Below are positions 8,893-17,694 of a stretch of 64,000 nt of DNA, in pieces. Every line of letters starts with the position of its first letter. Positions within the stretch are counted from its first letter, which is position 1. The stretch covers positions 186,001 through 250,000 of the forward strand of contig DDEZ01000002.1 of the NCBI GenBank assembly GCA_002336805.1, read 5' to 3'. Both the position numbers and the translations under genes were made by a program. The notes below the pieces were generated by a model, which saw nothing but the letters and a program-made list of their open reading frames with translations, had not been told where the DNA came from and ran no database searches. Origin of the DNA: Bacteroidetes bacterium UBA1941. GTDB lineage: Bacteria; Bacteroidota; Bacteroidia; Chitinophagales; LD1.

Positions 8893-9787
8893 GTTTCCAA
8901 AGATGATGCGGGTCTTTCGTGATGAGGCGCACCAAGCTGCATTTGAGCGGGATGGCTATATCATCCTGCCCTTTTATGAGCCGGATGAGGTGGCAGAGCT
9001 GACTGCGCTCTACCGCAAGCTGCACCCAAAGGATGAGACGGGTTTTTTCCCGAGCACATTCTCCTCAGACCGCAACTACCGCATAGAAGCCGACAAAGAA
9101 ATACGCCGCCTCTGTGAGCGCGGCATAGCGCAATACTTTCAGGATGTGAAGGTAATGTGTGGCAGCTTTATAGTCAAGACACCCGTACCGGAAAGCGCCA
9201 TGTGTGTGCATCAGGATATGACACTGGTAGATGAGTCGCGCTACACCGGCATCAATATCTGGGTACCGCTCATAGACCTCGATGATGAGAACGGCACACT
9301 GGAGACGCTACCGGGCAGCCACCGCTTATTCCCTACCTACCGCAGCTCTACGATACCGGAGTTCTTTGGCGACTGCAGCGAGGCTGTGAAGCCCTACATG
9401 ACCAAGGTATACCCTAAGGCCGGTGAAGCTGTGATCTTTGACCAGAGCATCATACACTACTCTGCCGCCAACAGGTCACAGGAGACACGCATCGTGACCA
9501 ATACCTACCTGACGCACAAAGACGCCGTCTTTCAGACATGCTACTGGGAGCCGTCTTATGGAGACAAGGTAGAGCTGTTTGAGCAGAGCGATTCCTTTAT
9601 GACGGACTTTGAGCAGTTTGGCGCCAATATACATGCGCGGCCAAAGGTAGGACGTAGCAAAGGGCTGGTGGAGTACAACTTTCCTAAGGTGACGCCTGAT
9701 GACCTGGCGCGTATGTATGGCAAGCCTCAGGCCGATGTACCTAAGAAGAGCTTTTATCAACGCCTGATGCAGAAAGTATTCAGCTGA
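8885..9787 (+). CDS. PhyH-family Fe(II)/2OG dioxygenase
   Basis: A 300-residue PhyH enzyme with an intact facial triad: H109 and D111 (VHQDMTLVDE) and H191 (IIHYSAAN), with R202 as the probable 2-oxoglutarate contact. The INIWVPLIDLDDENGTLE block is typical. The ATG overlaps the end of the fusion gene by 8 bases, a sign of translational coupling; an internal ATG at 8903 (MMRVFRDE) is an alternative start and fits the N-terminus of the paralogues slightly better. The last 30 residues form a basic, probably helical tail shared in style with its neighbours (KSFYQRLMQKVFS). Substrate unknown. Confidence 0.9.
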   Translation: MFEFPKMMRVFRDEAHQAAFERDGYIILPFYEPDEVAELTALYRKLHPKDETGFFPSTFSSDRNYRIEADKEIRRLCERGIAQYFQDVKVMCGSFIVKTPVPESAMCVHQDMTLVDESRYTGINIWVPLIDLDDENGTLETLPGSHRLFPTYRSSTIPEFFGDCSEAVKPYMTKVYPKAGEAVIFDQSIIHYSAANRSQETRIVTNTYLTHKDAVFQTCYWEPSYGDKVELFEQSDSFMTDFEQFGANIHARPKVGRSKGLVEYNFPKVTPDDLARMYGKPQADVPKKSFYQRLMQKVFS

Positions 9788-10725
9788 TGGTGGCGCCTAT
9801 ATTCCAGCAGCGTGAGCACCAGGAGCTATTTGACCGGCAGGGCTATATCGTACTGCCCTTCCTCGATGCAGAGGAGGTCGCCGCGCTGGATGCCCTCTTT
9901 GATGAGCTGCACCCGGACATATCTCCGGATAGGGGTTTTGTATCAGGCAGCTACTCTTCAGACTATGCTTATAAGAAACGCGCTAGTGATGCGATAGTCA
10001 GTATGTTTTCCCGCCACTATGCACGCCTGTTTCAAAACTACCTGCCTTTTGGTGCGGCATTCCTGTACAAGGCGCCCAATAACAAGAGTGAGCTGGCGGT
10101 ACACCAGGACTGGACCATAGTAGATGAGGAGCGCTATGTAGCGCTAAACTGCTGGGTGCCGCTCACAGATGTGACGGCAGATAATGGTGCCCTGGGCGTA
10201 GTACCGGGTACGCACTACAATAATGTCAAGACCCTGCGGGCGCCTACACTGCCGTTCTTTTTCTCGGGCAATGATGACCTGATGGAGCAGGCCGCTATGC
10301 CTATGAGCGTGCCTGCCGGACATGCTGTGATACTCAATCAGAGCGTGATACACGGATCGCCGCCCAATCGCAGCGATAAGATACGCAAGGCCATCACAGC
10401 GGGGGTCAAGAGCGCAGGCGCGCCGATGATATTCCACTACCGTGACCTGTCTGATCCGGCAGCAGCTATCGAGCGATTTGATATGCCGGAAGACTTCCTC
10501 ATCAGTTTTGACAACTTCATGCAGGATATACTGCAACGGCCAAAGATGGGCAGCAGCGCAGGCCACATAGATGCCCGCGTAGAGCCATACAGCAGGGAGC
10601 AGCTGGCAGCTATGCTCGGCATCGCCCTGCCAGAACCGCCGCAGGAAAGGGCGCTCAGTGAGCCAACTTTAGTACAAGAAAGGCCCACCTTATTTCAACG
10701 CATCGCTAAGCTATTCACAGCATGA
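9787..10725 (+). CDS. PhyH-family Fe(II)/2OG dioxygenase
   Basis: A 312-residue PhyH enzyme. H106 and D108 (VHQDWTIVDE) and H189 (VIHGSPPN) form the iron site and R200 is the likely 2-oxoglutarate anchor. The CWVPLTDVTADNGALGVVPG stretch is one of the closest matches in the window to the family consensus. Its ATG overlaps the stop of the preceding gene by one base and its own end overlaps the next start by four, so it is tightly coupled in the operon. The C-terminus ends in LFQRIAKLFTA, another short amphipathic tail like those of the neighbouring copies, which may be a docking or membrane-proximal element. Confidence 0.9.
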   Translation: MVAPIFQQREHQELFDRQGYIVLPFLDAEEVAALDALFDELHPDISPDRGFVSGSYSSDYAYKKRASDAIVSMFSRHYARLFQNYLPFGAAFLYKAPNNKSELAVHQDWTIVDEERYVALNCWVPLTDVTADNGALGVVPGTHYNNVKTLRAPTLPFFFSGNDDLMEQAAMPMSVPAGHAVILNQSVIHGSPPNRSDKIRKAITAGVKSAGAPMIFHYRDLSDPAAAIERFDMPEDFLISFDNFMQDILQRPKMGSSAGHIDARVEPYSREQLAAMLGIALPEPPQERALSEPTLVQERPTLFQRIAKLFTA

Positions 10726-11549
10726 CAAACGGACAGCAGATACTACGTGATAAAACACTGGATGCCCGCCTGCTGAGTGAGGGCTATGTGGTCGTGCCCT
10801 TCCTCACAGAGGGCGAGGTGCAGGAGCTCAAGGAGTTTTACTACAGCCATCACAGCCGTGAGCAGGAGGGTATGTATGCTACAGCGCATGTGCCTGATGT
10901 GCCATTCCGTATGCGGATGAATGACTTTATCAAAGAGAAATTTAGCCGTGCGATAGAAGCATATTTCGTCAATAGCAATGCGCTGGGCGGATCATACATA
11001 GCCAAGGGCAAAGGCACTAACGGCCTGCTGCGCCCGCACCAGGACTGGAACATAGTGGACGAGGACCACTACAGGTCATTCAATGTATGGGTGCCGCTGG
11101 TAGACCTGACGGATGATAACGGTGTGATCTGCATCGTGCCCGGTAGCCACAGCTGGCAGAAGACCTACCGCTCAGCCAGTATCCCATCTATATATCAGGA
11201 TAGGGAGGAGGAGTTCTGGCGGGATATGCAGCGCCTGTACATGAAGGCCGGCGAGGCCCTGATCTATGACCACCGCCTCATACACGCCTCCGGCACCAAT
11301 ACTACTGATGAGATCAGGCTGGCATGTGTCTTTGGCGTGATACCACAGGGCGCCGGGATGTACTACTACCATCAGAAGGACGCAGATACGATAGAGATAT
11401 ATCACTCAAATCCTGAATTTTTCCTATACAACAATATATTTGATGGACCGAAGGGTCTGGCACTGGCTGGAGAGATATCTCTGCTGCCTCCGCCACGACC
11501 GGGAGCTATGCGACGGCTTTTAGACAAAATATGGCCATCAAAAAGATAA
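10722..11549 (+). CDS. PhyH-family Fe(II)/2OG dioxygenase
   Basis: A 275-residue PhyH enzyme with H106 and D108 (PHQDWNIVDE), H188 (LIHASGTN) and R199, so all metal and cofactor positions are present. It overlaps its upstream neighbour by four bases (ATGA) and its downstream neighbour by 19, fixing it in the operon. It is slightly shorter than the other copies but still ends with the basic tail (MRRLLDKIWPSKR). A YYYHQKDADTIEIY segment after the distal histidine contributes to the substrate side in this family and differs strongly between the window copies, as would be expected if each has its own substrate or position. Confidence 0.9.
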   Translation: MTNGQQILRDKTLDARLLSEGYVVVPFLTEGEVQELKEFYYSHHSREQEGMYATAHVPDVPFRMRMNDFIKEKFSRAIEAYFVNSNALGGSYIAKGKGTNGLLRPHQDWNIVDEDHYRSFNVWVPLVDLTDDNGVICIVPGSHSWQKTYRSASIPSIYQDREEEFWRDMQRLYMKAGEALIYDHRLIHASGTNTTDEIRLACVFGVIPQGAGMYYYHQKDADTIEIYHSNPEFFLYNNIFDGPKGLALAGEISLLPPPRPGAMRRLLDKIWPSKR

Positions 11550-12547
11550 ATGTAGCACTGCTGGGATACGGATACTGGGGCACCAACATTCTGCGGAATA
11601 TAGTGCAGAACCCGGCGTTTGGAGATATATGGCTATATGATACCAATGAGGCCAAGGCGGGAAAGGCAAAATCTCAATACTCCCAGATACGCATAGCTGG
11701 ATCGTACGATCAGGTGCTGGACGATAGCAATATCCATGCAGTGATCGTAGCTACGCCTACACCTACGCACTACACCCTGTGCAGCGCAGCACTGCAGCAT
11801 GGCAAACATGTACTGGCAGAGAAGCCTCTCACCACCTCACTGGCAGAGGCAGAAGAGCTGGTAGCACTGGCACGGGCGAAGAGCCTCGTACTGATGGTAG
11901 ATCATATCTTTACCTACAACTCTGCTGTGCGCAAACTAAAGACCTACCTCTCCCAGGACCAGATAGGCCAGCTGAGCTATATAGACTCTACACGTATCAA
12001 CCTTGGCGTGTACCAGAGCCATACCAACGTGCTGTGGGACCTGGCCTGCCATGATATCTCTATCATAAACTACCTGATAGATGAGCGCCCCTCTGCTGTG
12101 AGCGCTATAGCCAAGAAGAATAAAGACTATGATGTAGAAGACCTGGCATACCTCTTCCTGCACTATGACTCGGGCCTGATGGTACATATCAATACCTCAT
12201 GGGCATCTCCTGTCAAGATGCGCCGGATGATCATAGGTGGTGAGAAAAAGATGATCATCTACGATGATATAGAGCCATCCAATAAACTGACGGTATATGA
12301 GTTTGATAATAGTATAGCCGAAGATGAGGACAAGAAAACGCTGGTAGACTACCGGCTGGGCAATATCTCCATACCTAAATTTGAAGTGATAGAATCTCTG
12401 AAGACCTGTCTGGAAGATTTTGCCGGGGCTATACTGCACCAGACGGCTCCGCTCTCTGATGGGCAGAGTGCACTATCTGTGATCAGTATCATAGAGCATG
12501 CTATCCTCTCCCTGCAGCGGGGAGGTGAAAAAATAAGTATCCGCTAA
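11531..12547 (+). CDS. Gfo/Idh/MocA-family NAD(P)-dependent oxidoreductase
   Basis: A 338-residue enzyme. The N-terminal Rossmann fold has the dinucleotide motif GYGYWG at 12-17, and AEKPL at 96-100 is the family catalytic-lysine motif. The C-terminal half is the usual GFO/IDH/MOCA alpha/beta domain. Family members oxidise or reduce sugars and nucleotide sugars; copies beside glycosyltransferase and exporter genes commonly make 3-keto or uronic-acid sugar nucleotides (the WlbA type). It overlaps the preceding PhyH gene by 19 bases and its stop codon overlaps the next start by one base. Its presence is a reason to think the PhyH array modifies a sugar-containing product, though the substrate itself is not shown. 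Confidence 0.88.
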   Translation: MAIKKINVALLGYGYWGTNILRNIVQNPAFGDIWLYDTNEAKAGKAKSQYSQIRIAGSYDQVLDDSNIHAVIVATPTPTHYTLCSAALQHGKHVLAEKPLTTSLAEAEELVALARAKSLVLMVDHIFTYNSAVRKLKTYLSQDQIGQLSYIDSTRINLGVYQSHTNVLWDLACHDISIINYLIDERPSAVSAIAKKNKDYDVEDLAYLFLHYDSGLMVHINTSWASPVKMRRMIIGGEKKMIIYDDIEPSNKLTVYEFDNSIAEDEDKKTLVDYRLGNISIPKFEVIESLKTCLEDFAGAILHQTAPLSDGQSALSVISIIEHAILSLQRGGEKISIR

Positions 12548-13245
12548 TGGAGTTTTCCATCATCATTTTCTGCTACAATGAGGGCACCTCTATAGAGCGT
12601 GTGATACGCCAGGCTGCGGAGGTGATGCGATCATGCGCCGGCAGGTATGAGCTGATAGTGGTCAATGATGGTAGTACTGATCAAACCGGAGATGTGTGCC
12701 GGGCGCTGGCTGCTACACTGCCACAGCTGAGATATGTGGAGCACCCAGCTAATAAAGGCATAGGCTGCGCACTCAGGACAGGCTACGCCGCCGCACAATA
12801 TCAATACGTGTGCGCTATACCGGGCGATGGGCAGTTTGATGTAGCGCTGCTGTGTGATGTGCCGGCCTTTGGCGAAAAGGAGTTCTACTGTTTTTACCGC
12901 CGCAAGACAAACTACAATGCCTACCGCTCTATCCTGACCTGGGGCAATAAGGCCTTTAATAAGCTACTGCTCGGCATCAGCCTGCGCGATGTAAACTGGG
13001 TGAAGGTATATACCCGTGACCAACTGGACCGCTGTGACCTGCAGCTATCCAGCTCTCTGGTAGAGACGGAGATCTGCTCAAAGCTGATCCACCTGGGTGC
13101 AGTGCCTGTAGAGCTGCCATCTGACTACCTGGTGCGCGGTGGCGGTACGCCTAAGGGAGGTAGCATCAAAACACTCTATCGCGCACTGGCTGAGACAGTG
13201 AGCCTGATAGCTGAGCTAGGCAGGTTCAGACGGAGGCGACAATAG
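12547..13245 (+). CDS. Family 2 glycosyltransferase (DPM1-like)
   Basis: A 232-residue GT-A glycosyltransferase. The N-terminus FSIIIFCYNEGTSIERVI and the VVNDGSTD motif at 39-45 bind the nucleotide sugar; IPGDGQFD at 91-98 holds the metal-binding aspartates, and the RGGGTPKGGS loop near 200 is typical of dolichyl/polyprenyl-phosphate mannosyltransferase-like GT2 enzymes. No C-terminal membrane segments are seen, so it would act at the cytosolic face of the membrane, probably transferring a sugar to a lipid carrier. It is the last gene of the rightward operon and ends one base before the convergent PhyH fusion gene. Confidence 0.9.
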   Translation: MEFSIIIFCYNEGTSIERVIRQAAEVMRSCAGRYELIVVNDGSTDQTGDVCRALAATLPQLRYVEHPANKGIGCALRTGYAAAQYQYVCAIPGDGQFDVALLCDVPAFGEKEFYCFYRRKTNYNAYRSILTWGNKAFNKLLLGISLRDVNWVKVYTRDQLDRCDLQLSSSLVETEICSKLIHLGAVPVELPSDYLVRGGGTPKGGSIKTLYRALAETVSLIAELGRFRRRRQ

Positions 13246-13246
13246 A

Positions 13247-14926
13247 TCAGGTCAGTGGTGTGAGCTCCGACGGCTGCATCTCTCTGATAGCATCTCTCAG
13301 AGTACCACGGTGCCTGCCGGTGATACGATCTCCCTCACCGTCCCACATATCATTCATATAGTAGTCGTGAGACTCGAGATAGATATCGAGGTCTCTGCGT
13401 GACGGGTCCTGGCATATAAAGCTGTAATAGTCGGAAGCGGTATGCGTGAGCCGGAATGTAAAGCAGATACGGTCCTGGTCAGTGCTATTGGCAGTAGAGT
13501 TATGCAGCAGGTTATTGTCAAAGATGACGGCCTGGCCTGCCCGCAGGCGGATGGGTAGCTCTGAGTGACGCAGCAGTTCCTTCTGAGACTCCTGCCTGCC
13601 GCGGAAGGAACCTCCATAGATAGCGCGCTGGTAGCGGTGGCTACCGGGTATCACCGTGAGGCAGCCATTGCGCTCGTCTACATCTACCAGGGGTACCCAG
13701 ATAGCATAGTGCGGCTCCAGCTGATGATTGAGCAGGAGCGTGCTATCGGCGTGCAGGTCTATATCGCCAGAGGTATGGGCCTTCTTGGTATAGTACTGCG
13801 ATACCGGTATGATATAGTCGCGGAATAATTCATCCATGGCCCGCTTCGTGTGTTGCACGATGAACTGATGGATGCTTTTCTTGGTGGCATTGTCAGTATG
13901 CTGTAGCGTGGTGAAGCGGCCCGGCGTACGGTCCAGATCGCGAAAGAGGGAATCGTACTTGCTGCGGAAATCCAGCACCTCTCCTTCATTCAGAAAGTCA
14001 ATGACCTTGTATCCCTTCTGATCCAGCTCCAGCTCCAGCGCAGGATCTTTGGCTACGTGCAGTTGCTTGACCTGCGGTGCCGCTGAGCGGAAGAGTGCAT
14101 CATAGTGCTGCTCCAGATCGCGGTATGTGACTGCATGATTATCTATAGGGCTCAGTGGCATACTGCCTGCCGGCGGCAGGTCTGCGCCTACTATGCCTTT
14201 CTCCAGGTCGGGCAGGTGTGCTATGAGTGAGTCTCCCGTCACGCTATACAGGTCTGTAGTGGCATTAGCCTCATTCTTCTGAAAGAAATATGTCGGGGCA
14301 CTCTTCTGTACATAGTTTACGATCACGGCCATGCGGATATCATCTGTCGTATTGGGATGCGAGGCATGGAAGAGTCCGTTGTGGTACATTACCACATTGC
14401 CTGCAGGCACGATGATATCAGTGGCTATACGGCTCATGCCCTCCCAGTTTTGCACCACGGGTATACTGTAGCTGCCGGAGCGGTGATTATTAAAAAACCT
14501 GTGGCTGCCGGGCACGACATACAGGCCGCCGTTGGCCGCGTAGGTGAGCTGCAGGGGTATCCATATCTGGTAGCTCTTGTGCTTAGATTCATCTACTATA
14601 TTCCAGTCCTGATGCAGGGCAAAGGCTTTATTCTCATGAGCACCTTTTACCATAAAATGGCCAAGGAAAAACTCATAGTCCGACAGCACCTGATCCAGCA
14701 CACCTGATACTATATCGCGTATGGCGTGACTCACCGCCAAGCCCTTCTCTGCAGGATTAGAGTTGTGAGAGGCATAGAGCCCGCTGATCTCGCGCGTGGC
14801 AAAGTGCAGCTGGTACAGATCGCGGAGCTGCCGGATGATAGCATCATCAAACACGCGGAAAGAACAGAATCCCAATGCATCAAGAGCGTCTAAAAAGGGC
14901 TGATAGTTTTTGTTTGAATCGGTCAT
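13247..14926 (-). CDS. Two-domain PhyH dioxygenase fusion
   Basis: A 559-residue protein with two PhyH domains. Domain 1 carries H105/D107 (LHQDWNIVDE), H187 (LFHASHPN) and R198. Domain 2 (from about 285) carries H392/D394 (LHADSTLLLN), H475 (LLHNSTAN) and R486. Both triads are intact, although domain 2 is more diverged (HAD instead of HQD). The start is placed at the ATG of MTDSNKN; the frame stays open for a further 37 codons upstream, but that part lies inside the neighbouring gene. Even so the two overlap by 47 bases. It is the last gene of the leftward PhyH operon. It is an independent fusion from the one at 6967, with a different domain pairing. Confidence 0.88.
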   Translation of the reverse strand: MTDSNKNYQPFLDALDALGFCSFRVFDDAIIRQLRDLYQLHFATREISGLYASHNSNPAEKGLAVSHAIRDIVSGVLDQVLSDYEFFLGHFMVKGAHENKAFALHQDWNIVDESKHKSYQIWIPLQLTYAANGGLYVVPGSHRFFNNHRSGSYSIPVVQNWEGMSRIATDIIVPAGNVVMYHNGLFHASHPNTTDDIRMAVIVNYVQKSAPTYFFQKNEANATTDLYSVTGDSLIAHLPDLEKGIVGADLPPAGSMPLSPIDNHAVTYRDLEQHYDALFRSAAPQVKQLHVAKDPALELELDQKGYKVIDFLNEGEVLDFRSKYDSLFRDLDRTPGRFTTLQHTDNATKKSIHQFIVQHTKRAMDELFRDYIIPVSQYYTKKAHTSGDIDLHADSTLLLNHQLEPHYAIWVPLVDVDERNGCLTVIPGSHRYQRAIYGGSFRGRQESQKELLRHSELPIRLRAGQAVIFDNNLLHNSTANSTDQDRICFTFRLTHTASDYYSFICQDPSRRDLDIYLESHDYYMNDMWDGEGDRITGRHRGTLRDAIREMQPSELTPLT

Positions 14927-15797
14927 ATGGGCTACTCGTATGAATGGCGGCTGCAGGTGCAGGACCAGCCTTGCGCACAAGGAAGTCCTGGCCGACAGCC
15001 GAAAAGTCGTGATGAAATGTGCGCACCAGTGTGGCATGCTCCGGGCGCTGGCCCACCTTGAGATGGATAAAGTCCTCCAGCGTCATGGTGTACTCCTCTA
15101 CCTCGCGGGCAGGGTCGCCCTCCGGCAGGAAGTAGTGCCGGATATCTGCACCCTCTGGTATCAGGGCCAGGATAGCTGCTATGCGGCGATGGTCAGACAG
15201 GTTAGGATAGGAGGCGTGGATGGCGGCATGATTGAGCACTACACAGTCTCCCACCTCCGTCTGTATATCTGTAAAATAAGGATCAAGCTGCTCCTGTATG
15301 CTCCTGTACGGCCACGGGTAGGAGGGTAGTGCGCGCACTGTGTCGAGCCAGCGGTGGCTACCTCTGATAAAACGGAGGCCACCATTAGCCTTGTGAGTGG
15401 GCTCCGTGGCTACCCAGATATTGAGCGAGTAAAACTGCAACTCATCTACGAAGCGCAGATCCTGGTGCGGGCCGAGTACCGACCGCTCTGATGGTTGCTT
15501 CACCAGATAGTTGGCCGCTATCGTTTTGTATCCTGTGAAGTGCTTGTCTATCTCCTCTGCCATCACAGATTTGATGAATCGGTCTGCGTCAGCTATCAGC
15601 GCGGCATTGCTGGTCTCATTGGTAGCGTGAAATTTCTTTTGATCTGCTATCACCTCATGTGCGGCCTCTGTAGCCAGATAGAAATCATGCAGCCGCTGCA
15701 CCTGCTCTGGTGTGAACAGGCGGAAGCGGACGAAGCCGTCATCATCAAATGCCTGCTGTAGTGCAGGATCACGGAATATGGCAGGCCTCCTATCCAT
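14880..15797 (-). CDS. PhyH-family Fe(II)/2OG dioxygenase
   Basis: A 305-residue PhyH enzyme with H111/D113 (PHQDLRFVDE), H194 (AIHASYPN) and an arginine pair at 204-205 in the 2-oxoglutarate position. The middle block reads NIWVATEPTHKANGGLRF, so the usual PLVD segment is changed to ATEP, as in the two neighbours upstream, suggesting that these three form a subgroup. The ATG at 15797 is preferred; a GTG four codons earlier is possible. It overlaps the gene before it by 8 bases and the gene after it by 47. The tail ends KQKLSALFRRS, again basic and helical. Confidence 0.88.
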   Translation of the reverse strand: MDRRPAIFRDPALQQAFDDDGFVRFRLFTPEQVQRLHDFYLATEAAHEVIADQKKFHATNETSNAALIADADRFIKSVMAEEIDKHFTGYKTIAANYLVKQPSERSVLGPHQDLRFVDELQFYSLNIWVATEPTHKANGGLRFIRGSHRWLDTVRALPSYPWPYRSIQEQLDPYFTDIQTEVGDCVVLNHAAIHASYPNLSDHRRIAAILALIPEGADIRHYFLPEGDPAREVEEYTMTLEDFIHLKVGQRPEHATLVRTFHHDFSAVGQDFLVRKAGPAPAAAIHTSSPYDRFKQKLSALFRRS

Positions 15798-16677
15798 GGC
15801 TGAATACACCTCTCACAAAGTCGGCTATGCGATCTGTGCAGGTGCGGGGTTTATCTTTATGCATGAGTGTATATAGAGCAGCCTTGTCTAGCTGTATGGG
15901 GTGATAGGGTATGGTATCTATGAGTACACCCTGGCGCGGTGGTTTTTGTTTTTCAAAGGAGAGGTAGGCGGGTTTGTCCATGGCGTATACATGGAGCGTA
16001 TCCGGAGCTTCTTCGGGCCTGTAGTAGTGTATCAGTGGAGCTGCTGCGCTGTAGGCGGCCATGACAGCAGCCAGACGCACGTGGCCAGATCTATTGGGGT
16101 GAGAGCCGTGTATCACACTGTGGTGAAAGATAAATGCCTCTCCTGCCCGCGCATCAAATGATATGGAGGCCTCGCGTATCTCACCCTTCACCAGCTCATA
16201 AGCCCAGGGGTAGTGATGCGTAGGGCGTATCACCTCCATATAGCGGTGACTGCCAGGCAGGAAGTACATCCCACCATTGGATGCAGTCGTATCCTGCAGG
16301 GCTACCCATATATTGACAGAGGCGTACTGATGCTCATCTACAAAGGTGATATCCTGATGCGGATCGCTCTCAGAGTTTTCTACCGGCATCTTCACCAGAT
16401 AGTTGCCAAAGAGGAGCTTGTAGTCGGTCATGACCCGCGCTATGGCCGGTGCCAGTACCTGCTGCAGCACACCATCTACCTCTGTGATCAGAGCTGCGTC
16501 ACTGGAGTGGCTGGTGGTGATATATGGCAGCCCTATCTGCTCATGCACAGCCCTGTATGGCTCATAGGCCGCGGCCAGGCTGGCAGCCTCTGCAGCTGAG
16601 AGCAGCGGCACACTGACAAAACCGTCGCGGTCAAAGCGCTCCTGCAGCTCCTCTGAGATGAATAAGCGCGCACTCAT
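15790..16677 (-). CDS. PhyH-family Fe(II)/2OG dioxygenase
   Basis: A 295-residue PhyH enzyme with an intact site: H107/D109 (PHQDITFVDE), H190 (VIHGSHPN) and R201. The central block is NIWVALQDTTASNGGMYF, which groups it with its two operon neighbours rather than with the rightward array. Its start overlaps the upstream gene by four bases. The HYYRPEEAPDTLHVY segment after the distal histidine is its most individual region. Full length for the family; no signal peptide, so cytosolic. Confidence 0.9.
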   Translation of the reverse strand: MSARLFISEELQERFDRDGFVSVPLLSAAEAASLAAAYEPYRAVHEQIGLPYITTSHSSDAALITEVDGVLQQVLAPAIARVMTDYKLLFGNYLVKMPVENSESDPHQDITFVDEHQYASVNIWVALQDTTASNGGMYFLPGSHRYMEVIRPTHHYPWAYELVKGEIREASISFDARAGEAFIFHHSVIHGSHPNRSGHVRLAAVMAAYSAAAPLIHYYRPEEAPDTLHVYAMDKPAYLSFEKQKPPRQGVLIDTIPYHPIQLDKAALYTLMHKDKPRTCTDRIADFVRGVFSHG

Positions 16678-17564
16678 TGGCCGATAGATTGAAGTAAAGA
16701 GCTAAACCATGACCTGCGAGGGCGCTGCTCCACCCTATCCGGGAATAAGAGCTTCTCAAACTGTGCCCGGTCCAGGCTGGGAAAGGTATATGGTTCCTCG
16801 CCACGCAGCGCCTGTATGGGTGGGCGGTGGTGAATATTGAAGTCTATGAAAGCATCCATATCCAGATCATAGCGTGCCAGGCGGCCGGTCTGTTCGTGGG
16901 CCTCATTGTACAGCATGCACCACTGTGCCTCCTCCGAGGCCACGAGCAGTGTAGCTGCCAGGCGCTTGCTGCCGGATACATTGTCCGTAGCGCCGTGTAT
17001 CGTAGCATTCTGAAAGATCACTGCCTCGCCTTTTTGCAATGGGACTTCTATGCGGTTTTCGCGCGCCATGTCCTGTACCTCGCTGTAGTAGCTGGGATAG
17101 GACGGCACAGGGCGCAGAGAGCACACTCTATTAGTACCTTTTACAAAGTAGAGGTTGCCCTTGGCACTGTCTATATCATGGAGGGCACACCAGATATTGG
17201 CGCTATAGTAGCGGCTGTCATCTACAAAGGTGGGGTCCTGATGCAGTCCTGTAGCAGAGCCTGTACCCGACTCTTTGATATGGAAACAACTGGCCAGTCC
17301 CTTGTAGCCGGTCATATACCGGGCCAATGCAGGAGTGAAAGCCTCTTTGATCCGCTGGTCTACGCGCAGTATGAGGTCACGGTCACGGGTCTCTGTAGTA
17401 GTATGATGGAGGCTGTGCTCAGAAGAGTGCTGGCCGCTGACCGACTCGTAAAACGCATACAACGCATCTGCCTCTGCGGGGCTGAGCAGCTGTATCTTTA
17501 CAAATCCATTGTCGTCAAACTCTTTTTGACGGGCGGGATCGCTGAAAATCGGTCTCTTGTCCAT
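16674..17564 (-). CDS. PhyH-family Fe(II)/2OG dioxygenase, first gene of leftward operon
   Basis: A 296-residue PhyH enzyme: H108/D110 (LHQDPTFVDD), H190 (TIHGATDN) and R201. The block NIWCALHDIDSAKGNLYF replaces the PLVD segment and the PGSH motif is KGTN, making it the most diverged member of this operon, but the triad is complete. It heads the four-gene leftward operon, and the 130-base region upstream is shared with the divergent lipoprotein gene and contains an inverted repeat at 17606-17641. No good -7 box was found on this strand. Confidence 0.88.
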   Translation of the reverse strand: MDKRPIFSDPARQKEFDDNGFVKIQLLSPAEADALYAFYESVSGQHSSEHSLHHTTTETRDRDLILRVDQRIKEAFTPALARYMTGYKGLASCFHIKESGTGSATGLHQDPTFVDDSRYYSANIWCALHDIDSAKGNLYFVKGTNRVCSLRPVPSYPSYYSEVQDMARENRIEVPLQKGEAVIFQNATIHGATDNVSGSKRLAATLLVASEEAQWCMLYNEAHEQTGRLARYDLDMDAFIDFNIHHRPPIQALRGEEPYTFPSLDRAQFEKLLFPDRVEQRPRRSWFSSLLQSIGQ

Positions 17565-17605
17565 CCTATCTCCTACTGTATCATAAAACTACATCAAAGC
17601 GCCAT

Positions 17606-17641
17606 AAAGTTAGGTAACATTCATCAGCGGGGCCTAACTTT
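17606..17641. repeat. Inverted repeat in a divergent promoter region
   Basis: AAAGTTAGG at 17606-17614 pairs perfectly with CCTAACTTT at 17633-17641 around an 18-base loop, followed by a short T run. It sits between two divergent genes, so it is not a downstream terminator for either; an operator or a 5-prime UTR hairpin are possibilities. Confidence 0.5.
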
Positions 17642-17694
17642 TTTGGAACTGCCAATAGGGAGTAAATCGCTTTATTTGTACATCAATCTCCGAT

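Noticed and set aside
4212..17564. The PhyH array as an assembly artefact from a repeated region
   Set aside because: The copies differ widely in sequence, length and domain layout, so they are real paralogues and not collapsed or duplicated reads.
17606..17641. The inverted repeat as a rho-independent terminator
   Set aside because: It lies upstream of both divergent genes and has a long loop; nothing is transcribed into it from a gene end.
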